DNA from: Pseudomonadota bacterium
GTDB taxonomy: Bacteria; Pseudomonadota; Gammaproteobacteria; JAKAQQ01
Assembly: GCA_021798795.1 (NCBI GenBank)
Contig: JAJZBR010000008.1
Span: 1 to 42,587, forward strand
DNA length: 42,587 nt
Reading direction: 5' to 3'
Part shown: positions 1-10,889 of the stretch, piece after piece
Numbering within the stretch: position 1 is the stretch's first letter
Layout of the letters: every line of letters begins with the position of its first letter
Position numbers and translations under genes: made by a program
Notes under the pieces: generated by a model
Seen by the model: the letters and a program-made list of their open reading frames with translations, nothing else
What the model was told of the DNA's origin: nothing
The model's database searches: none

Positions 1-1340
1 CCGATGCAAAACGTGGAAAAGATCGCGCCCAGAAGTTCTTCGGTCGTCTGCTGCCCCAGAATCTCGCCCAACGCGAGCCGGGCCTGCCGTAGTCCCTCGG
101 CGATGCAATCCAGCCCTTCGCCCCGGCACGCGGCACCTTGCGCGTTCTCGAGCGCTACCGAGCAGCGCTCCAGTGCATCCAGATGGCGCGCCCTGGCCAA
201 GACAACATCGCCCGCGCTTTGGGTCTCGGGGAGTCCAAAATCCCGGATGGCCTGCTTGAGCTCAGCCAGCCCCGCTTCGGTCTCAGCCGAGATCGCATAG
301 GCATCCGTGTCCACTTTGCCCGGCAGGCGGCCGGTCCGGTCGATCTGGTTGTAAAGCTTCCAGGTCACCGCCTCCTCAGGCAAGCGTGCAAACCGAATCT
401 CGTCCGTTTCCTGAAACCCCAGTGCGTCATCGATCACATAGAGAATGAGATGGGCACGCGCCATGACGCTTCGGGTGCGACGCATCCCTTCCTGTTCCAC
501 CGGATCTTCGCTTTCCCGGAATCCAGCCGTATCGATCACATGAACCCTCAAGCCATCGAGCACCCAATCCGCCTCGAGCCAGTCCCGCGTCGTCCCGGGC
601 ACCGGGGTCACAATCGCACGGGGCTCGCCTAAAAACCGGTTGAAGAGAGTTGATTTACCTGCATTGACCGGGCCGGCCAGCACAACCACACAGCCTCGTC
701 TGAGCGCCATCCCCTCCCGCGCTCGATCGAGGAGCGCGCGGGCCTTCCATGCTGGCACAGCGAGACGGTCCGTGAGGGATGGCTCGCCCGGATCCGACAC
801 GTCCTCGTCCGCGAAATCGATCTCGGCTTCGAGCCCGACCCTGAGCGAATCGAGGGCAGCCTCTAACTCCCGGATTGCATCAGAGAAATGCCCCGTGAGT
901 GTGCGCATGGCAGCGGCGGCGGCGGCACGGCTCTCCGCCGTAATCAAATCAGCGATGGCCTCTGCCTGAGCCAAATCCATCCGTCCGTTCAAAAACGCCC
1001 GTTCGGAAAACTCCCCTGGACGGGCCTGCCGGACCCCCAGCCGTTTGAGATTCTCGATGAGGTGCTCGATCGCAACCGGGCTGCCATGGCCCTGGAACTC
1101 GACCAGGTCTTCGCCGGTGAAAGAGTGTGGTCCGACAAACCGGATCACGAGCCCGGTATCGATCGGGTTCCCCTCGGGGTCGCGGAAGGAACGCAGAGCC
1201 GCCACCCGTGCCGGGGGCAGAGGGCCTGCGATCCGCTCAGCGATCGCGAAGCTGCCTGCACCGCTCAGACGCACCACTCCGACAGCACCGGTCCCGGGAG
1301 GTGTGGCGCAGGCTGCAATGGGATCCCGCTCGGTTTCCAA
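1..1340 (-). CDS. mnmE: tRNA uridine-5-carboxymethylaminomethyl(34) synthesis GTPase MnmE (3' end cut by window edge)
   Basis: GTPase that, with MnmG, modifies U34 in the wobble position of tRNAs. I translated the minus strand by hand: it opens with ETERDPIAACATPPGTGAVG, carries FTGEDLVEFQGHG of the N-terminal domain, a P-loop GPVNAGKST (about 620-680), the G3 motif DTAGF, and ends ...IFSTFCIG at base 1, so only the final Lys of the FCIGK motif and the stop should be missing. There is no ATG near the N-terminus. The TTG at 1340 is the best start and lies in the same frame as yidC, 15 bases after its stop. The G4 motif reads NQID rather than NKxD. It is the last gene of the rpmH operon. Function is sure; the start is inferred. 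Confidence 0.93.
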   Translation of the reverse strand, partial: METERDPIAACATPPGTGAVGVVRLSGAGSFAIAERIAGPLPPARVAALRSFRDPEGNPIDTGLVIRFVGPHSFTGEDLVEFQGHGSPVAIEHLIENLKRLGVRQARPGEFSERAFLNGRMDLAQAEAIADLITAESRAAAAAAMRTLTGHFSDAIRELEAALDSLRVGLEAEIDFADEDVSDPGEPSLTDRLAVPAWKARALLDRAREGMALRRGCVVVLAGPVNAGKSTLFNRFLGEPRAIVTPVPGTTRDWLEADWVLDGLRVHVIDTAGFRESEDPVEQEGMRRTRSVMARAHLILYVIDDALGFQETDEIRFARLPEEAVTWKLYNQIDRTGRLPGKVDTDAYAISAETEAGLAELKQAIRDFGLPETQSAGDVVLARARHLDALERCSVALENAQGAACRGEGLDCIAEGLRQARLALGEILGQQTTEELLGAIFSTFCI

Positions 1341-1355
1341 GAGGTGTCCAGAGGG

Positions 1356-3032
1356 TCAGCGGTGGGCTTTGGCTGCCTCGCGCAAAACGACCCGGTTGAT
1401 ATGCCACTGCTGCCCAATGCCGAACAGTCCGCTCACCACCCAGTAGAGCACGAGCCCGCTCGGCATCACACTTCCGAATAGGAGCGACATGACCGGCAGC
1501 ATCACCATCAGGATACGCCTCTGGTGCTTGTCCATACCCGCCGCCTGCGGGTTGACCCACTGCTGCACAAGCATCGTCCCCGCATAGAGAACCGGCAGGA
1601 TATAAAGTGGGTCCGGAGCGGAAAGATCGCGGATCCAGAGCGCAAAGGGTGCATGCCGGAGTTCCACACTGGCGAGGAGGACCCAATAGAGCGCAATGTA
1701 GATCGGGAACTGGAGCAGCATGGGCAGACAGCCCGACACCGGGTTGACCTTCTCTTTTTTATAAAGCTCGAGCGTCGCCCGGTAGCTTTGCTCACGATCG
1801 TCCTTGAACCGATCCTGGATAGCCTTGATGCGTGGCTGGATGGCGCGGATCCGTGCCATCGATCGTCCGCTTGTGTGTTGAAGCGGGAAAAAGATGATCT
1901 TGATGAGGAGCACGAGAAGAATGATGGCGACCCCCCAGTTGCCGACCAAATGCTCGATCCAGGCAAGAAGCTGGTAGAGCGGGCGCGACAGGATCGACAG
2001 AAAACCGTAATCAACCGTCTGGGCAAGCCCGGGTGCCACGGTTGCAAGAACGCGTTGTTGCTTCGGTCCCACGTAAAGCGCAAGCGCCCAGGATGTTCCC
2101 TTGCCCGGACGAACACGGGCCAGCGGGCCGAGCGCGCCGAGCCAGTAGCCGGTCTTCGTGCGCGAAACGGCGTAATAGCGCCAGGAGCCGCTTGGTGGCG
2201 GTAAGAGCGCGGCCAGGAAATAGTGGTTGGTGTAGGCGAGCCACCCCTCTCGGGCAGCGAGGTCAAATTTCTTTTTCTGGATCTCTGCTGGTGAGAGCTC
2301 ATGGTAGCTCCGCCCGTTGAAATAGGCTGCTCCGTGGTAGATGAAGTTCTCGGGAAGAAACCGGTCGAAAAATGAGCTTTGAACCTGTGGGTGCCTGTAG
2401 GCGAGCCCGAGCAGCGGTGCCCCGCGCCAAGGCTTGCGGCTATCGTTCACTACTCGTGTTTCGACGCCGATCCGGTAGCTTCCGGCATGGAAAATCCATC
2501 GTTCGGTGACTGTGACACCTTGGTGAGTCCAGACCAGCGGAATGACGAGGCTTGGGGTGCCCGGCTTGAGTGTGTAGGTCTTTTGGGGTGCCCGGAACCG
2601 ACCGGTCAGACCCGGTGCCGTTGCGGTCCTTTTCGCAACGAGGGTTGCAACGGCATAAAGATGGCGCGGCCCCCGATCTTCAAGCCAATGGACGGGGGGG
2701 CTCCCGGCCCGCAGTTTTTTTGGATAGCGCAAAAGCGCGACACTCGCGAGGCGCCCGCCCACGAGGTCGATGCGCGCATGGTAGAGGTCCGTGCGCACTT
2801 CGACGGAGGGAGAGAAACCGCTGTGCCGGATTTGGGGGACCGTCTGGGTTTCGCCTTTGGAGTTGAGGTATTTCGGATTTAAACGTCGCGCGGGGCGGCT
2901 TGTAACCGCATGCGGGGTGATCGTGAGCGGTGGGGGGCTTGCAAACTCGAGCTCCCAGGCATTCCATATGAGGTAAACCAGAGCTGCAAGACTCAGCCAT
3001 AAAAACAGTCGGCGGTTATCCACGCGAGGCAC
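1356..3032 (-). CDS. yidC: Membrane protein insertase YidC
   Basis: 558 residues, usual length for a Gram-negative YidC. An N-terminal signal-anchor helix (about residues 9-25) is followed by a low-complexity linker, a large periplasmic beta-domain (about 75-340), and the C-terminal five-helix insertase core (about 355-545). The core shows the TM2 segment with a conserved basic residue (LLIKIIFFPLQ) and the cytoplasmic hairpin SMARIRAIQPRIKAIQDRF. It inserts and folds inner-membrane proteins, alone or with SecYEG. The start overlaps the end of yidD by 17 bases, and mnmE follows directly, so it is an internal gene of the rpmH operon. Confidence 0.97.
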   Translation of the reverse strand: MPRVDNRRLFLWLSLAALVYLIWNAWELEFASPPPLTITPHAVTSRPARRLNPKYLNSKGETQTVPQIRHSGFSPSVEVRTDLYHARIDLVGGRLASVALLRYPKKLRAGSPPVHWLEDRGPRHLYAVATLVAKRTATAPGLTGRFRAPQKTYTLKPGTPSLVIPLVWTHQGVTVTERWIFHAGSYRIGVETRVVNDSRKPWRGAPLLGLAYRHPQVQSSFFDRFLPENFIYHGAAYFNGRSYHELSPAEIQKKKFDLAAREGWLAYTNHYFLAALLPPPSGSWRYYAVSRTKTGYWLGALGPLARVRPGKGTSWALALYVGPKQQRVLATVAPGLAQTVDYGFLSILSRPLYQLLAWIEHLVGNWGVAIILLVLLIKIIFFPLQHTSGRSMARIRAIQPRIKAIQDRFKDDREQSYRATLELYKKEKVNPVSGCLPMLLQFPIYIALYWVLLASVELRHAPFALWIRDLSAPDPLYILPVLYAGTMLVQQWVNPQAAGMDKHQRRILMVMLPVMSLLFGSVMPSGLVLYWVVSGLFGIGQQWHINRVVLREAAKAHR

Positions 3033-3273
3033 CCAGTGGACTTTTTGAAGGAACGCTCTTTTGTGGCACGGGATCGTGACCGCTCAGGCTCCAGGGCTGG
3101 CAGCGCAAAAGACGCCAGACGGTGAGTGCAAGCCCGCGGGTGAGCCCCCATTCGGTGAGGGCTTGACGTGCGTACTCGGAACAGGAGGGTTCGAATCGAC
3201 AGTGATCGCCAAAGACCGGACTCCACCAGCGCTGGTACCACCCGATGAGAGCAATCAGTCTGCGTTTCAGCAT
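3016..3273 (-). CDS. yidD: Membrane protein insertion efficiency factor YidD
   Basis: 85-residue small basic protein with the family core: an amphipathic N-terminus LIALIGWYQRWWSP, the cysteine motif CRFEPSCSEYARQALTEWG, and WRLLRCQPWSLSGHDPVP. The family assists YidC-dependent membrane insertion at the inner face of the cytoplasmic membrane. The ATG overlaps the last seven bases of rnpA, and its 3' end overlaps yidC by 17 bases, which suggests translational coupling. The C-terminal tail after DPVP is not conserved in the family. Confidence 0.95.
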   Translation of the reverse strand: MLKRRLIALIGWYQRWWSPVFGDHCRFEPSCSEYARQALTEWGLTRGLALTVWRLLRCQPWSLSGHDPVPQKSVPSKSPLGASRG

Positions 3274-3602
3274 GGGTTTACCCGGTTCCAGAGAAAAGTG
3301 AGATCCTGATAAAGTGCGGCGCGGGAGGCCGTCTGCCCGATCGCTTTTGCTATGAGTACCACATCTACCCTCTGGGAGCCGCTCCCCGTAGCCATCCGGA
3401 ACGATTGCCGCGCTTGGCGTTTGATCAGATTTCTCCGGATCGCGTTCCCCGCTGATCGCCTTGAGATCGCGAGTCCGAGCCGCGATTCCTCCCGCTCGTT
3501 CGGGCAGACAAACACTGCAAAAAAACGGCCGTGTATTTTTCGACCATTGTCGAACACCCGCTTGAACTCTTGAGGCCGGGTCAGGCGTCCGGTACGGCCC
3601 AA
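3267..3602 (-). CDS. rnpA: Ribonuclease P protein component
   Basis: 111 residues, basic, typical RnpA size. It has the N-terminal RLTRPQEFKRVFDNGRK segment and the RNA-binding helix GNAIRRNLIKRQARQSFR, in which the second Arg of the RNR motif is Leu, as in a number of proteobacterial homologues. It binds the RNase P RNA and helps remove 5' leaders of pre-tRNAs. The start is TTG at 3602, 16 bases after the rpmH stop, with AAAGGGG as ribosome-binding site. It overlaps yidD by seven bases. Confidence 0.95.
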   Translation of the reverse strand: MGRTGRLTRPQEFKRVFDNGRKIHGRFFAVFVCPNEREESRLGLAISRRSAGNAIRRNLIKRQARQSFRMATGSGSQRVDVVLIAKAIGQTASRAALYQDLTFLWNRVNPC

Positions 3603-3618
3603 GGGTTTGGCCGCCCCT

Positions 3619-3753
3619 TTAGGGAGTCAGACGATGCCGACCCTTTTTGCGGCGGGACCTAAGCACGGCCCGTCCTTGGCGCGTCGCCATGCGGGCACGG
3701 AAACCATGGGTCCGCTTGCGATGGAGATTGCTTGGTTGAAATGTTCGTTTCAT
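3619..3753 (-). CDS. rpmH: 50S ribosomal protein L34
   Basis: 44 codons translated by hand from the minus strand. It begins [19 protein letters not shown] and ends with KKGRHRLTP and TAA, which is canonical L34. It is a structural protein of the large subunit and the first gene of the rpmH-rnpA-yidD-yidC-mnmE operon. The ATG at 3753 lies about 60 bases downstream of a sigma70 promoter at 3819-3847. Confidence 0.98.
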   Translation of the reverse strand: MKRTFQPSNLHRKRTHGFRARMATRQGRAVLRSRRKKGRHRLTP

Positions 3754-3818
3754 GGCCGGATACCCGCTATCCCAGGACCGGGGTACCCCGAACCCTGACT
3801 GACGCCTAAAAGTATGGC

Positions 3819-3847
3819 ATTTTACGTCGGTTGGCTTGAGAACTCAA
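3819..3847 (-). promoter_or_regulatory. Sigma70 promoter of the rpmH operon
   Basis: On the minus strand: -35 TTGAGT (3847-3842), 17-base spacer, -10 TAAAAT (3824-3819). The -10 matches five of six consensus bases and the -35 four. It points at rpmH. The -35 lies inside a perfect palindrome (3835-3848). Confidence 0.7.
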
Positions 3848-3848
3848 G
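3835..3848. repeat. 14-bp palindrome over the rpmH -35 element
   Basis: CTTGAG-AA-CTCAAG, a perfect inverted repeat with a two-base centre, covering the -35 box of the rpmH promoter in the rpmH/dnaA divergent region. The position fits an operator; the binding protein is unknown. Confidence 0.45.
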
Positions 3849-3884
3849 CGCATGCCCCAAACCGCCCGCGCACGCCTATAGTCG

Positions 3885-3898
3885 AGCCACTCGTGGCT
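3885..3898. repeat. 14-bp palindrome upstream of the dnaA promoter
   Basis: AGCCAC-TC-GTGGCT, a perfect inverted repeat ending four bases before the -35 of the dnaA promoter. It differs in sequence from the palindrome at 3835-3848 but has the same 6-2-6 geometry. It could be an operator; no known motif is recognised. Confidence 0.4.
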
Positions 3899-3902
3899 GC
3901 AA

Positions 3903-3931
3903 TTGGCAATACCGGGTTGTCTTGCTAGACT
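3903..3931 (+). promoter_or_regulatory. Sigma70 promoter of dnaA
   Basis: TTGGCA (3903-3908), 17-base spacer, TAGACT (3926-3931), with TGC directly before the -10 giving an extended -10 element. The dnaA ATG lies 49 bases downstream of the -10. No consensus DnaA box was seen in this upstream region, so classical DnaA autoregulation at this site is not evident. Confidence 0.7.
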
Positions 3932-3980
3932 GAGCGGCCCACTCACGTTCCTCGCGCCAGCACCACCGAGGCGGGATCCC

Positions 3981-5300
3981 ATGACAAACGGTATATGGAA
4001 AGTCTGCCTCGAGCGGTTGAAAAAAGAACTCTCCCACCAGGATTTTTCTCGCTGGATCGATCCGATCCAGGCCCGAGAAACCGATGGATCCCTGCTCCTT
4101 TACGCGCCAAACCTGATCGTGGCGGATTGGCTTCAGGAAAACTGTCTCACACGAATCCAGGCACTTGCCGTGGAGGTGAGTCAGGGCGCTGACCCGGATG
4201 TCCAGTTGCTGATCGGCAAGGCGGAACCGGATTCTGTGCGCGTACGTGGCGAGGGTGCCAGAAACCGCGAGGAGATGATTGGAAGTCCGCTTAATGTGGA
4301 TTACGTATTCGACAACTTCGTTGAAGGGAAGTGCAACCAGGTCGCCCGGGCGGCAGCCCTTCAGGTCGCCGATCACCCCGGGACTGCCTACAATCCGCTT
4401 CTCATTTATGGTGGGGTAGGACTCGGTAAAACCCACCTCATGCAGGCAGTCGGTCACCACATGTACGGGAGCCCTGACAAGCGTCAGGTTGCCTATGTCC
4501 ATTCAGAGCGGTTTGTGGGTGATATGGTAAGCGCCTTGCGCCACAACACGATGAATGAGTTCAAGACACGCTACCGCTCGCTCGACGCACTTCTGATCGA
4601 CGACATACAGTTCTTTGCGGGTAAAGACCGCTCTCAGGAGGAGTTCTTTCACACGCTCAACAATCTGATTGATGGTCACCACCAGGTGATTGTGAGTTGT
4701 GACCGCTACCCCAAGGAGGTGGAGGGGCTCGAGGAGCGGCTCAAATCCCGGTTCAGTTGGGGTCTCACGGTTGCGATCGAGCCGCCGGAACTCGAGACCA
4801 GCGTCGCCATCATCGCACGCAAAGCTGAACGTTTGAAAGTCGATCTCCCACCGGAAGTTTCATTCTTCATCGCCCAAAGAATCCGATCCAACATCCGGGA
4901 ACTCGAGGGCGCGCTTCACCGTGTGGTCGCCTACGCCCGCTTTACCGGCCAACCAATCAACCTTTCGCTCGCGAAAGAAGCGCTCAAGGATCTGATCGCC
5001 CTCCAGCAGCGCCTGGTGAGCCTCGAGAACATCCAGCGGACTGTCGCCGCCTATTTCAGAATCCGTGTCTCCGATCTCATATCGAAAAGCCGCAAGCGGT
5101 CCATCGTCCGCCCGAGACAGATCGCCATGACGCTCGCCAAGGAACTCACGGAGCATAGCCTGCCTGAAATCGGTGGTGCTTTCGGTGGACGCGACCACAC
5201 CACCGTTTTACACGCACACCTCAAAATCCGGGAGCTGGTCCGGACGGATACGAGGCTTCGTGACGATTATGAAAATCTCCTCCGCACACTGACTGGGTGA
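3981..5300 (+). CDS. dnaA: Chromosomal replication initiator protein DnaA
   Basis: 439 residues from the ATG at 3981, preceded by GAGGCGG. A longer reading from TTG at 3903 would run through the promoter and is rejected. Domain I starts [18 protein letters not shown]. The AAA+ core has Walker [11 protein letters not shown] at about residue 144 and Walker B LLIDDIQF at about 203. The domain IV signature [15 protein letters not shown] at about 400 binds DnaA boxes. It melts oriC and loads DnaB. The linker (domain II) is short, which explains a protein smaller than the 467 residues of E. coli. It is first in dnaA-dnaN-recF-gyrB. Confidence 0.98.
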   Translation: MTNGIWKVCLERLKKELSHQDFSRWIDPIQARETDGSLLLYAPNLIVADWLQENCLTRIQALAVEVSQGADPDVQLLIGKAEPDSVRVRGEGARNREEMIGSPLNVDYVFDNFVEGKCNQVARAAALQVADHPGTAYNPLLIYGGVGLGKTHLMQAVGHHMYGSPDKRQVAYVHSERFVGDMVSALRHNTMNEFKTRYRSLDALLIDDIQFFAGKDRSQEEFFHTLNNLIDGHHQVIVSCDRYPKEVEGLEERLKSRFSWGLTVAIEPPELETSVAIIARKAERLKVDLPPEVSFFIAQRIRSNIRELEGALHRVVAYARFTGQPINLSLAKEALKDLIALQQRLVSLENIQRTVAAYFRIRVSDLISKSRKRSIVRPRQIAMTLAKELTEHSLPEIGGAFGGRDHTTVLHAHLKIRELVRTDTRLRDDYENLLRTLTG

Positions 5301-5309
5301 CTGACATGC

Positions 5310-5318
5310 TGTGCATAA
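5310..5318 (-). promoter_or_regulatory. DnaA box
   Basis: TGTGCATAA, i.e. TTATGCACA on the minus strand, a full match to TTATNCACA. Confidence 0.7.
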
Positions 5319-5366
5319 CCTGTACACAACGCGTGAAAACCACGGTTCCGTTTTTTCCAAGACCGG

Positions 5367-5375
5367 TTATACACA
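5367..5375 (+). promoter_or_regulatory. DnaA box
   Basis: TTATACACA on the plus strand, a full match to TTATNCACA, 48 bases after the inverted box at 5310-5318. Confidence 0.7.
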
Positions 5376-5431
5376 GATCATCATCAGGATGCATTGCAGG
5401 CAAGTCCTTTGCCGACACGTGGAATTGAGGC

Positions 5432-5460
5432 TTTTCGCACGCGAGAGCTCCCTCTATAAC
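5432..5460 (+). promoter_or_regulatory. Possible dnaN promoter
   Basis: TTTTCG (5432-5437), 17-base spacer, TATAAC (5455-5460). The -10 is good and the -35 weak. It would give dnaN its own start inside the oriC region. Confidence 0.35.
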
Positions 5461-5508
5461 GAACACTATCTTGATTAGAATTCAGATTTGAAACTGTAGG
5501 TAGAGAAC

Positions 5509-6618
5509 ATGAACATAACCGTCAAACGTGAACACATTCTGAAACCGGTACTCGCAGTATTGGGCGTCGTGGAACGCAAACAAACGATGCCAATACTATC
5601 TAACATATTGATAAATATAGGTAATGATTTTGTTTCAGCAACGGGAACTGACCTTGAGGTCGAACTCGTTGCCATAGAGACCGGGACAGGTGCGACCGGG
5701 GAACTCAAAACGACCGTACCTGGGAGAAAGTTTGCCGATATTTTGCGCTCGTTTCCCGAAGGTCAGGAGCTCACCCTTGCTTTGGAAGGTGACCGTCTGC
5801 ACCTCAAAGCAGGTCGCAGCCGGTTCAATCTCATTACCCAGCAAGCGGATGAGTTTCCTCTGGTGGGCGAGCCCGAGACCCCGTCACAAGCACGTGTTTC
5901 CGAGCGCAAGCTCCGCGAGCTCATCAGAAGAACCCATTTCTCTATGGCGCAAAACGATGTCCGCTATTACCTCAATGGACTCCGGATTGAGTTCACTGGT
6001 AAATCCATGCGCGCCGTGGCTACAGATGGACATCGCCTCGCGCTTGGCGAGATCGAGATTGAAAGCTCTGAAGGCATTCAGGATGGGATGGGAGTGATTG
6101 TCCCGAGGAAGGGAATTCTCGAGCTCGAGCGGCTGATTTCGGATGAGGAGCGTGCGATCCGGATTGCATTCGGTGCCAATCACCTGCGTATTGATTTGGG
6201 CGAGCTCATCATCACGACCAAACTGGTTGAAGGCCGCTTTCCTGATTATCAAAGCGTTATACCCAAGGACGGACGGCATCGGCTTCCGATCAACCGGGAG
6301 CGACTCAGGCTAGCCTTGTCGCGAGCGGCAATTCTGGCCAATGAAAAAATGAGGGGCGTGCGGCTCAGTTTCGAGTCTCAAGGGCTTCGGGTCATCGGCC
6401 ACAATACGGAGCAGGAAGAGGCTGAGGATCTTGTGGAAGTCAACTATGAGGGAGAAAGTTTCGAGGTTGGATTCAATGTTTCCTACCTGCTCGATGTGTT
6501 GAACGCGATGGAAGATCGTGAGATTGAGCTTTTGATCAGTGACCCGAATAGCAGTTGCCTCATCGATAGTGGGGGGGGCAGGAGCTACCGCTACGTGATC
6601 ATGCCGATGCGGCTATAG
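5509..6618 (+). CDS. dnaN: DNA polymerase III subunit beta (sliding clamp)
   Basis: 369 residues, normal length. N-terminus MNITVKREHILKPVLAVLGVVERKQTMPILSNI and C-terminus YRYVIMPMRL are typical of the clamp. Three repeated clamp domains are expected and the length fits. The dimeric ring tethers Pol III and recruits repair proteins. Its stop TAG is followed at once by the ATG of recF with no gap, so the two are probably translationally coupled. The first 130 bases are unusually AT-rich compared with the neighbouring genes. Confidence 0.98.
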   Translation: MNITVKREHILKPVLAVLGVVERKQTMPILSNILINIGNDFVSATGTDLEVELVAIETGTGATGELKTTVPGRKFADILRSFPEGQELTLALEGDRLHLKAGRSRFNLITQQADEFPLVGEPETPSQARVSERKLRELIRRTHFSMAQNDVRYYLNGLRIEFTGKSMRAVATDGHRLALGEIEIESSEGIQDGMGVIVPRKGILELERLISDEERAIRIAFGANHLRIDLGELIITTKLVEGRFPDYQSVIPKDGRHRLPINRERLRLALSRAAILANEKMRGVRLSFESQGLRVIGHNTEQEEAEDLVEVNYEGESFEVGFNVSYLLDVLNAMEDREIELLISDPNSSCLIDSGGGRSYRYVIMPMRL

Positions 6619-7677
6619 ATGCCCCTTGGCGGGCTCCGCCTAGAGAACCTCCGTTGTTTCGCCCAGGCAGATGTCGATTTCGGAGGTGCCCCGGCGATCT
6701 TGTCGGGCGCGAATGGATCCGGGAAAACAACCCTACTCGAGGGCATCTATCTACTTTCGCGCGGCCGATCCTTCCGGAGCGGATATCCGAACCGGCTTAT
6801 CCGGCGAGGATGTCAGGCTGTCGGTGTCGAAGCTGATGTCCTGGGTACAAGCATCCAACGCAGGGTGCGAGTCACATACGAGAAAAAGATCGTCGCTACG
6901 ATCGATCACCAGGCTGCGACCATACGGGAAATCAGTCAACTGCTTCCTTTGACCCTGATGGACGCAGGGATTGCCCAGATCGTCCTCGGGGGTGCGGAAC
7001 AGAGACGCAAGCTTTTGGACTGGCTCATGTTCCACGTGGAACCCGAGAGCTGGATCGTTTGGAAACAGTATCGCCGGGCACTGCGGCAATGGCAGTGGGC
7101 ACTAAGAAAAGGGATGGATGGCGCTGTCTGGATCGAGCGGATGCTGGTCGGCGCGCCCCGGATTGAAGCCTCCAGAAAACGCCTGATTGCAGCCTGTCTG
7201 CCCCATTGGCACGAGGCCTTTGAATCCTTATTTCCAGGGAGAAACTGGAGTCTCGACTATTCTCCTGGTGTTCCGCCTAGCGCGAGTCTCGCCAGTGCGC
7301 TCCAGGGATGGGCGCCCGAACGCGCCACGCAACCCCTTGCCCCAGGTCCCCACCGTGCCGAGATCGAAATCCGTGTTGATGGTGCACCCGCTCGCCACAT
7401 GCTTTCCCGCGGCCAAGGGAAGCTCCTCTCCATCGGGCTCATGTGGGGTGGGGCACATATGCTGGCCCAACACCTCCAAGCCTGTCCCCTCCTTTTGATT
7501 GATGACTTTGCGTCCGAGCTCGACACGCAAGCGCAAGCGAGACTTCTCGCACTCCTGGCACGGGGAGTGAGCCAGGTGATCCTAACGGCCGTGACGCCTG
7601 TTCGAAAAGAGGAAACCTCTTGCAAGTATCGATTGTTTCACGTGGAACAGGGCCATATCCGGTGGTCGTCTTCATGA
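6619..7677 (+). CDS. recF: DNA replication and repair protein RecF
   Basis: 352 residues. SMC/ABC-type ATPase with Walker A SGANGSGKTTLLEGIYLL (about residues 29-46), signature LSRGQGK (about 262) and Walker B LLLIDDFASELD (about 290). It loads RecA at gaps together with RecO and RecR. It starts directly after the dnaN stop. Two parS-like 16-mers lie inside the coding sequence, so the gene also seems to carry the chromosome-partition site. Confidence 0.96.
   Translation: MPLGGLRLENLRCFAQADVDFGGAPAILSGANGSGKTTLLEGIYLLSRGRSFRSGYPNRLIRRGCQAVGVEADVLGTSIQRRVRVTYEKKIVATIDHQAATIREISQLLPLTLMDAGIAQIVLGGAEQRRKLLDWLMFHVEPESWIVWKQYRRALRQWQWALRKGMDGAVWIERMLVGAPRIEASRKRLIAACLPHWHEAFESLFPGRNWSLDYSPGVPPSASLASALQGWAPERATQPLAPGPHRAEIEIRVDGAPARHMLSRGQGKLLSIGLMWGGAHMLAQHLQACPLLLIDDFASELDTQAQARLLALLARGVSQVILTAVTPVRKEETSCKYRLFHVEQGHIRWSSS
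7028..7043. promoter_or_regulatory. parS-like ParB-binding site 1
   Basis: TGTTCCACGTGGAACC. The inner 14 bases GTTCCACGTGGAAC are a perfect palindrome, and the site matches the form of parS known from pseudomonads. It lies inside recF about 1.7 kb from the putative oriC. ParA and ParB genes are not in the window. Confidence 0.75.
7634..7649. promoter_or_regulatory. parS-like ParB-binding site 2
   Basis: TGTTTCACGTGGAACA, one mismatch from the widespread consensus TGTTTCACGTGAAACA. It lies near the 3' end of recF, about 600 bases after site 1. Two sites this close in one gene are very unlikely by chance. Confidence 0.8.
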
Positions 7678-7694
7678 TAAAATTAGGGAGATAA

Positions 7695-10834
<3,140 letters not shown>

Positions 10835-10889
10835 GCGGTTTAGCACCGGCCCCACACCGACTGACGCCGGGGTACTCAACGAACAGGGC

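Larger units (their letters stand above)
5301..5508. other. Probable oriC (dnaA-dnaN intergenic region)
   Basis: 208 bases with two consensus DnaA boxes (TTATNCACA type) in opposite orientation at 5310-5318 and 5367-5375, a degenerate box TGTACACAA at 5321-5329, a T-run at 5351-5356, and an AT-rich stretch at about 5452-5508 that could be the unwinding element. AT-richness continues into the first 130 bases of dnaN. Position between dnaA and dnaN is the standard oriC location in many bacteria. Replication from here is inferred, not shown. Confidence 0.65.

Noticed and set aside
3185-3200. GGTTCGAATCGA, like a tRNA T-loop
   Set aside because: It lies in yidD coding sequence and no acceptor stem or anticodon arm can be drawn around it.
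3502-3560. RnpA with RNL instead of RNR in the RNA-binding helix
   Set aside because: Leu at this place is common in other proteobacterial RnpA proteins and is not notable.
5410-5425. ACACGTGGAATT, a possible third parS
   Set aside because: Only one half-site GTGGAA-like arm matches; the other arm is different.
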